This document shows positions 58,818-64,000 of a stretch of DNA of 64,000 nucleotides, one piece after another; the first letter of the stretch is position 1, and each line of letters starts with the position of its first letter. The notes below the pieces were generated by a model that saw nothing but the letters and a program-made list of their open reading frames with translations, was not told the DNA's origin and searched no databases. This DNA is from Fen-1258 sp964449775 (GTDB lineage: Bacteria > Bacteroidota > Ignavibacteria > Ignavibacteriales > Melioribacteraceae). The translations under genes were made by a program, and so were the position numbers. The stretch covers positions 1 to 64,000 of the forward strand of contig CAYVBQ010000009.1 of NCBI GenBank assembly GCA_964449775.1, read 5' to 3'.

Positions 58818-61049
58818 TTAAAGATCTTCCTGAGAAGCAAAAGCAGCTTCTTCTTCCTCTTCCTTCGGTTTTGGCATTGTCCAGCTAGCAAAATCACAAT
58901 CGGGATATTTGTTACAACCATAAAATATCTTGCCGCGCTTCGTTCTACGAGTTATTACTTCCCCATCGCTGCATTTTGGGCATTTCAAACCGAGCGTTAC
59001 AATTTTTGTGAAATCGCAATCCGGATATTTTTCGCAGCCAATAAATCTACCGAATTTACCTTCGCGGTATACAGTTTTTGAACCGCATTTTGGACATTCA
59101 TCACCGGTCGGTTCCGGTGCGCCTCCATTCGGGGCAAATTCTTTGAGAGATTTTATATTCTTACACTCGGGATAATTTGTACATGCTAAATATTTTCCAA
59201 AGCGCCCCATCTTTATATCCATATCCGAACCGCATTTATCGCATTTGATCTTTTCGAGATTTGCTTCTACTTCTTTTAATGTTTTCGAAAATGGTTCATA
59301 GAAATCGTTTAATACTTTCAAGTACCCTATTTCCCCATCTGCAATTAAATCTAACTCCTCTTCCATCTTCGCTGTAAAGTTTACATTGAAAATATTAGAG
59401 AAATTTTTAACAAGGATAGTATTCACTTTTCTGCCAAGTTCAGTAGGAATCAATTTGCGTTCTATTTGTTCAACGTATTTTCTGTCAATGATCGTTCCCA
59501 TGATACTCGCATAAGTACTAGGGCGGCCAATTCCGTTGCTCTCCAATTCTTTGATTAAGGAACTTTCAGTAAAACGCGGTGGTGGTTTTGTAAAGTGCTG
59601 ATTTGGATTCAACTCTTTCAATCCCATTTTCTGATTTATTTCTAATCCGGCAGGAATCAATAAAGCATTTCCATTTTGTTCATCCTTCTCTTCCATCTCC
59701 TCATCGTACAAAGTCATATAACCATCAAACAAGATTGTTGTACCGGAACTTCTGAATACAAATTCATCTGAAGCGATACTGACTGTTGTTGTTTCCAAAC
59801 GTGCAGATTCCATTTGACATGCGATGAAACGTTTCCAGATTAATTCATACAACTTGAATTGAGCTTCATCTAAAAACTCTTTGACAAATTCCGGAGTATA
59901 TTTTAAAGATGTTGGGCGGACAGCCTCGTGTGCATCTTGAACATTTTTTTTGTTTTTCTGTTCGTAAGTCTTTGGTTTCTCAGGTAAATATTGCCCGCCA
60001 TATTTTTCGTTAATAAATTTTCTCGCTTCGGAAACAACATCCTCACTCAATCGGGTTGAGTCGGTTCTCATATAAGTTATTAAACCCGTTGTACCTTCGG
60101 CGCCGAGATCAATACCTTCATATAATTGTTGAGCAAGCATCATTGTTCTTCGCGGACGAAAACGGAGCTTGCGTGATGCTTCGACCTGAAGACTGCTCGT
60201 AATAAATGGCGGATAAGGATTTTTTCTGCTTTCTTTCTTTGTGAGATCAGAAATATAGAAATTATCTTTAGAACGAAGAGTATCAGCAATTTGATTTGCC
60301 AACTCCGCTTTTGTAATTGCAAAATTAGTTTTAAGGAATTCATCCCAATCTTCATCAGTCATTTGAGGTTTAGGAGGTACCTTAATCTGTTTCCCATTCA
60401 CCTCGTATAACTTTGCACGAAGTTCTTCACCTTTTTCTGTTGTGAAGACAGCAACAATAGACCAGTATTCTGTAGCAATAAATTTTTCAATATCATCTTC
60501 GCGTTCACAAATCAATCGCAAGGCAACGGATTGTACGCGACCGGCAGATAAAGAACTTCCGTAAGCTTCGATAACTGCGCGCCAAAGAAATGGGCTTACC
60601 TGATAACCTATAATTCTATCCATCACACGACGTGCGCGCTGAGATGTAACCAGATGATCATCTATTTTGATTGTGTTCTTCAGTGCTTCGTTAACGGCTT
60701 TCTTTGTGACCTCGTTAAAGAGCACACGTTCAATTCTTTCTCTTTGAGGTGCCGTTAAAATATCGACTACATCTTGCGCAATTGCTTCGCCTTCGCGGTC
60801 AGGATCGGTAGCAATATATATCTTTTCAGCTTTGGCGGCTAACGATCTGATTTTTTTAATAATATTCCCTTTACCGCGGATATTGAGTAAAGTTGGTTCA
60901 AAACCATTCTCTATATCAATGCCAAGTTTAGTCTTCGGCAAATTTCTTATATGTCCAACAGTAGCTTCGACAATATATTTTTTACCAACATATTTATTAA
61001 TAGTTTTTGCTTTGGAGGGCGACTCCACAAGAATAAGGTCTTTACTCAT
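58818..61049 (-). CDS. topA: DNA topoisomerase I
   Basis: The product has 743 residues. The TOPRIM domain starts LILVESPSKAKTINKYVG with the acidic DPDREGEA (82-89). The active-site Tyr is Y326 in GLITYMRTDS. Three C-terminal zinc fingers (CDKCGSDMDIKMGRFGKYLAC, CPKCGSKTVYREGKFGRFIGC, CPKCSDGEVITRRTKRGKIFYGC) follow. It relaxes negative supercoils. smg lies 12 bases upstream on the same strand. Confidence 0.96.
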   Translation of the reverse strand: MSKDLILVESPSKAKTINKYVGKKYIVEATVGHIRNLPKTKLGIDIENGFEPTLLNIRGKGNIIKKIRSLAAKAEKIYIATDPDREGEAIAQDVVDILTAPQRERIERVLFNEVTKKAVNEALKNTIKIDDHLVTSQRARRVMDRIIGYQVSPFLWRAVIEAYGSSLSAGRVQSVALRLICEREDDIEKFIATEYWSIVAVFTTEKGEELRAKLYEVNGKQIKVPPKPQMTDEDWDEFLKTNFAITKAELANQIADTLRSKDNFYISDLTKKESRKNPYPPFITSSLQVEASRKLRFRPRRTMMLAQQLYEGIDLGAEGTTGLITYMRTDSTRLSEDVVSEARKFINEKYGGQYLPEKPKTYEQKNKKNVQDAHEAVRPTSLKYTPEFVKEFLDEAQFKLYELIWKRFIACQMESARLETTTVSIASDEFVFRSSGTTILFDGYMTLYDEEMEEKDEQNGNALLIPAGLEINQKMGLKELNPNQHFTKPPPRFTESSLIKELESNGIGRPSTYASIMGTIIDRKYVEQIERKLIPTELGRKVNTILVKNFSNIFNVNFTAKMEEELDLIADGEIGYLKVLNDFYEPFSKTLKEVEANLEKIKCDKCGSDMDIKMGRFGKYLACTNYPECKNIKSLKEFAPNGGAPEPTGDECPKCGSKTVYREGKFGRFIGCEKYPDCDFTKIVTLGLKCPKCSDGEVITRRTKRGKIFYGCNKYPDCDFASWTMPKPKEEEEEAAFASQEDL

Positions 61050-61061
61050 TAGAATTACCTT

Positions 61062-61520
61062 TTAATTGACAGTGTCGGAAGAGTAGAGCAACATTCTGCT
61101 TCCGGGTAAAACTTCAGAATCAAACTCGACTAATGATAGGAGAATGACCCAATTGATTTCTCTACGGGTGACTCTGCTTTCAGGAAAGATGGTGATTTGA
61201 TCTAATATGATTTCCAAATTCTCTATCTCCAATAAACCTACATTTACAAGATGGAGAAGATAGTTATAATTATCTATACCAAGAGTTTCTTTTTCAGAAT
61301 CAGATAAAAATCGAATACTACTTCTCTTCGTAAGTCCTTTTGTCTTTAAATGCAATTTTTTAGAGAGAACTTTATCGTAAATCAAACTGAATGCAATTCC
61401 TAAAATTTGTTTATCAAATTGCTTGTTTTTCATTAATGAACGATTTACTTCCTCAATCGAGGAATTGTTCCCTAATCCTTCTAATATTTTTGCTAAAACT
61501 TCTACAATTTTTGATGTCAT
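61062..61520 (-). CDS. smg: Smg-like protein (DUF494)
   Basis: The 152-residue protein matches the Smg/DUF494 pattern, mainly in its C-terminal half: RFLSDSEKETLGIDNYNYLL, LLEIENLEIILDQI and REINWVILLSLVEFDSEVLPG. The N-terminus (IVEVLAKILEGLGN) is also typical. Function unknown. Linkage of smg to topA-type genes is known from many bacteria, and the present order repeats it. ATGA overlap with ybeY upstream. Confidence 0.8.
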   Translation of the reverse strand: MTSKIVEVLAKILEGLGNNSSIEEVNRSLMKNKQFDKQILGIAFSLIYDKVLSKKLHLKTKGLTKRSSIRFLSDSEKETLGIDNYNYLLHLVNVGLLEIENLEIILDQITIFPESRVTRREINWVILLSLVEFDSEVLPGSRMLLYSSDTVN

Positions 61521-61990
61521 TTTTTTACTACCAAACCTTTAGAGTATTTATTGAAGCTATTAACCAATTTGTCTTCTACTAATTTCATTCTTTTTCTTTT
61601 GGCTACCGTTGTATCATCGTATCCTATTAGATGCAAGATACCATGAACTATTAATCTCAACAATTCATTATCGGTTGAAACTTGATACTTTTTACTGTTT
61701 TCTACCGCATCTTGCAAAGAAATAAAAATTTCGCCGTCTAAATTATTTTTTTCATCGGAATAATCAAAGGTTATTATGTCTGTCCCAAAATTATGTTGCA
61801 AATATTTATTGTTTACACCAACCATTGTTTCTAATGATATGAAATTGAATTCTAAAGAATCAACACTAAGATTTAAGTCATCGCATATCAAATTTACAAT
61901 TTTTTGAACAGATTTTTTAGCGACCTTAATTCCCTTCTCATTAGAGACAAAAACATTCTTCACAAAATTACCACTCGATTGAATAATCAT
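61517..61990 (-). CDS. ybeY: Endoribonuclease YbeY
   Basis: The 157-residue protein has the zinc site HGILHLIGYDD, preceded by LDGEIFISLQDA and FGTDIITFDY. YbeY matures 16S rRNA ends and takes part in ribosome quality control. It overlaps the gamma carbonic anhydrase gene by 23 bases at its 5' end and smg by 4 bases at its 3' end, so the three genes are translated together. Confidence 0.93.
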   Translation of the reverse strand: MIIQSSGNFVKNVFVSNEKGIKVAKKSVQKIVNLICDDLNLSVDSLEFNFISLETMVGVNNKYLQHNFGTDIITFDYSDEKNNLDGEIFISLQDAVENSKKYQVSTDNELLRLIVHGILHLIGYDDTTVAKRKRMKLVEDKLVNSFNKYSKGLVVKK

Positions 61991-62522
61991 TTTTTAAAAG
62001 CGAATCTATTGTGATCTTAGTATAATCAACATACCGCTTGGCTGATATTTCAAACTCTGCCAACTCATCTTCTGTCAAATCACGAATAACTTTCGCCGGT
62101 ACACCGGCTGCTAATTTACCCGAAGGTACTATAAACCCGGGTTTAATTAAAGCTCCCGCTGCAACCATTGCCTTTTCTTCAATAACAGCACCATCTAAAA
62201 CAGTTGCGTTCATCCCTATCAAACATAAGTCTTTTAGAATAGATCCGTGCAAGGTTACACTGTGACCAATTGTAACCTTACTTCCTATAATCAACGGGAA
62301 TTTTCCATTTGTAACATGAAGCATTGAACAATCTTGCACATTAGTCATGGGACCAACCTTAATATAATTAACATCTCCGCGAACTACACTGTTATACCAA
62401 ACGGAAGAATTTTCACCAATCTCAACATCGCCAATTATTTTTGCGCCTGATGCAAGGAAGACTGACTTATGAAGTTTCGGAAATGAATCCTTATATGGAA
62501 ATAGTTTTGTCTCTTTATTCAT
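61968..62522 (-). CDS. Gamma carbonic anhydrase-like hexapeptide protein
   Basis: The 184-residue protein is a left-handed beta helix with hexapeptide repeats (AKIIGDVEIGENSSVWYNSV, NVQDCSMLH, IGSKVTIGHSVTLHGSILKD). The three His of the metal site are visible (MLHVT and IGHSVTLHG). The family includes carbonic anhydrase-like proteins and PaaY-type thioesterases, so catalytic function is not certain. It starts at ATG 62522 and overlaps ybeY. Confidence 0.88.
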   Translation of the reverse strand: MNKETKLFPYKDSFPKLHKSVFLASGAKIIGDVEIGENSSVWYNSVVRGDVNYIKVGPMTNVQDCSMLHVTNGKFPLIIGSKVTIGHSVTLHGSILKDLCLIGMNATVLDGAVIEEKAMVAAGALIKPGFIVPSGKLAAGVPAKVIRDLTEDELAEFEISAKRYVDYTKITIDSLLKNDYSIEW

Positions 62523-62554
62523 GAGCTCACTCTAAAAAGGTATTTTTAGTATTT

Positions 62555-62637
62555 GTCATTGCGAGCGGAGCGAAGCAATCTTCAGAATTTAGTTCAAAAA
62601 CAATAGATTGCTTCGTCGCTTCGCTCCTCGCAATGAC
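62555..62637. repeat. REP-like palindromic repeat
   Basis: GTCATTGCGAGCGGAGCGAAGCAATC (62555-62580) and GATTGCTTCGTCGCTTCGCTCCTCGCAATGAC (62606-62637) are complementary arms, the second with a small insertion, around a 25-base loop. The sequence is of the widespread 'GTCATTGCGAGCGAAGCGAAGCAATC' type. It lies in the gap between the protease and the gamma-CA-like gene. Confidence 0.85.
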
Positions 62638-62719
62638 AGAAATAATCTTTTTATAGTAGACTCATTCATTAATATATTTTCTTTTTGTTCTTATTCTCAA
62701 TTCAATCCGTTAGCAAAAC

Positions 62720-64000
62720 TTATTTTGAAAACCCGTTTAGTCTTTCGGCTTCACCAAAAAGAGAAATAGCTTTTTGAAATTGTCGGTCTGATTTCAATAA
62801 TGTTAAATACCACCCGCTGTTTTTGAAAATATCACGAGCCACAAATGCTTTGAGGTTAGTACGGATCAACTCTTTATCAGATGAAAAGCCTTTCGCATCA
62901 TATTTCACTTTGAGAGACACGGCAAACTTTATAAAGTCTTGCAATTGTTCATCATTGAATCGGAATTCTTCAATAAACTTTTTAAGATTGCCATGATATT
63001 TTTCTCTAAGCATATTTCCGTTTTTATCCATGTAACTCCGGACAAATTGATAGTAAACATTATTCCTTCTTAATTCAACAGAATAATCAGCAATGGAACC
63101 GGCTTCAACTATATAATCCGGAGTTATTCCGCCGCCGCCATATACAATCCGACCACTTTTAGTTTTAAACTTGGGTTTAGTAGAATCTTTTTCTGTTTTG
63201 TGATCAACGTTTTCACCATCAGATTCTTGACGAGCCATTACTTCTTCATAATATTTGTTCTTGTCTTTATAATCTCTCTGAATCGGTCTTCCGGAAGGAG
63301 TATAATACTTTGCAATTGTAATTCTGACTGCAGATCCGTCCGAGAGTTCAATAGGTCTTTGAACCAATCCCTTGCCGAAAGTTGTTTCACCAACTATTAA
63401 TCCTCTATCCCAATCTTGAATAGCACCTGCGACTATTTCACTTGCAGAAGCCGAACCGCGGTTGACTAAAATAATTAGAGGAATTTTTTCATAAGGATAC
63501 GTCTTCTCGGCACGGAATTCTTCATCAAAATTTTTAACTCTACCTTTGTTAGAAACTATCAATTTATTTTGATCAAGAAATAGATCTGCAACATTCGCTG
63601 CTTGAACTTCGTATCCGCCCGGATTGTTTCGTAGATCAAGGACTAATTTTTTCATACCCTTCGAAGTTAATTCTTGAAGAGATCTTTTCATTTCAGCAGT
63701 CGTTGTTTCTGAGAATCGTGTTAGATTGATGTAACCTGTCACATCATCAGTCATGAAAGAAGCGTCAACTGAGTACAAATTAATTTTGTCGCGGATAACT
63801 TTATAGTTGCTTGTGCTTTTTGAAGAAGGACGGAAAATGGTAAGTTCAACACTTACTCCTTTTCTTCCACGCAATTTTTTTATTACATCCTGATTTTTCC
63901 AACCAATACTACTCTTTCCGTCGATCTTGACAATTCTGTCGCCTGACATAATACCAACTGCCTCGCTTGGTCCGCCGGAGATAGGTGATACAACTGTAAT
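62720..64000 (-). CDS. S41 family C-terminal processing peptidase (CtpA-like), N-terminus outside window
   Basis: The frame is open to the window edge at 64000 (reading ITVVSPISGGPSEAVGIMSGD), so the N-terminus, with the expected signal and the start of the PDZ domain, lies outside. Visible are the PDZ remainder (about 55 residues, GDRIVKIDG), the protease core with VLDLRNNPGGY, the catalytic Ser in NRGSASASEIVAGAIQDW and Lys in GETTFGKGLVQ, and a C-terminal helical region of about 170 residues. Such enzymes trim periplasmic or membrane proteins. Confidence 0.92.
   Translation of the reverse strand: MTVVSPISGGPSEAVGIMSGDRIVKIDGKSSIGWKNQDVIKKLRGRKGVSVELTIFRPSSKSTSNYKVIRDKINLYSVDASFMTDDVTGYINLTRFSETTTAEMKRSLQELTSKGMKKLVLDLRNNPGGYEVQAANVADLFLDQNKLIVSNKGRVKNFDEEFRAEKTYPYEKIPLIILVNRGSASASEIVAGAIQDWDRGLIVGETTFGKGLVQRPIELSDGSAVRITIAKYYTPSGRPIQRDYKDKNKYYEEVMARQESDGENVDHKTEKDSTKPKFKTKSGRIVYGGGGITPDYIVEAGSIADYSVELRRNNVYYQFVRSYMDKNGNMLREKYHGNLKKFIEEFRFNDEQLQDFIKFAVSLKVKYDAKGFSSDKELIRTNLKAFVARDIFKNSGWYLTLLKSDRQFQKAISLFGEAERLNGFSK

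Noticed and set aside
1..64000. CRISPR array, tRNA or rRNA genes, prophage
   Set aside because: No regularly spaced short repeats, no tRNA-like cloverleaf with a TTCGA arm that I could confirm, no rRNA stretches and no phage structural genes.

Overview
The window is a stretch of a low-GC bacterial chromosome, most likely from the Ignavibacteria (Bacteroidota/Chlorobi group). The indications are secreted proteins ending in type IX secretion (T9SS) sorting domains with the NYPNPFNP motif (seen at 24046-26122, 46400-49603 and a broken copy at 780-1020), a PorV/PorQ-family outer-membrane protein, TonB receptors with carboxypeptidase-like N-terminal domains, and a housekeeping block (hprK, raiA, holB-ricT, smg-topA). 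Recognisable promoters have the TTGACA-N17-TAnnnT form rather than the classical Bacteroidetes -33/-7 form. Many starts are GTG or TTG. A 100-N scaffold gap lies at 25272-25371. The genus call is inference.

Left part (1-21.9 kb). A PIN-domain protein fragment and small partner, a broken T9SS domain, a glyoxalase-II-like hydrolase, a small SsuC-like ABC pair whose ATPase has degenerate motifs, an acyl-CoA carboxylase beta subunit, and a lytic transglycosylase with six LysM repeats and a palindrome inside its promoter. Next comes a thiamine salvage operon: TPP riboswitch with terminator, TonB receptor, thiamine pyrophosphokinase and a sodium:solute symporter. After pdaD, tyrS and smpB on the minus strand come a chimeric pseudogene, a CNNM/HlyC-type protein, a methyltransferase, an MFS transporter, an Ogt-type repair protein, YjbQ, and a truncated ECF sigma gene beside an IS remnant.

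Centre (21.9-51.7 kb). Eighteen tightly spaced plus-strand genes appear to form one glycan utilisation locus. A LacI-type regulator with its own promoter/operator is followed by a zinc dehydrogenase, a T9SS-secreted protein with repeated jelly-roll-like domains, a TonB receptor, a 1080-residue secreted protein, a PorV-like protein, a SurA/parvulin-like foldase, a complete sugar ABC importer, two GH130 proteins, two six-hairpin-type glycosidase-like proteins, a GH2 beta-mannosidase, a large modular T9SS protein, an aldo/keto reductase and an MsmX/UgpC-type ATPase. No SusD-like gene is recognisable. The enzymes suggest beta-mannan or manno-oligosaccharides: outer-surface binding, TonB import, trimming, ABC import, then cytoplasmic phosphorolysis and hydrolysis.

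Right part (51.8-64 kb). A second YjbQ, then a minus-strand housekeeping run: 3-hydroxyacyl-CoA dehydrogenase, RicT, HolB, a DUF2795-like protein, an M23 peptidase, HprK, RaiA/HPF, XerC/D, TopA, Smg, YbeY, gamma carbonic anhydrase-like protein, and a CtpA-type protease cut by the window edge.

Most striking small-scale observation: two copies of one miniature inverted-repeat element, each with a 4-bp target duplication. One sits exactly at the stop codon of the hydrolase gene (1953-2241). The other (34801-34898) lies inside the signal-peptide region of the sugar-binding lipoprotein and adds exactly 34 codons in frame.
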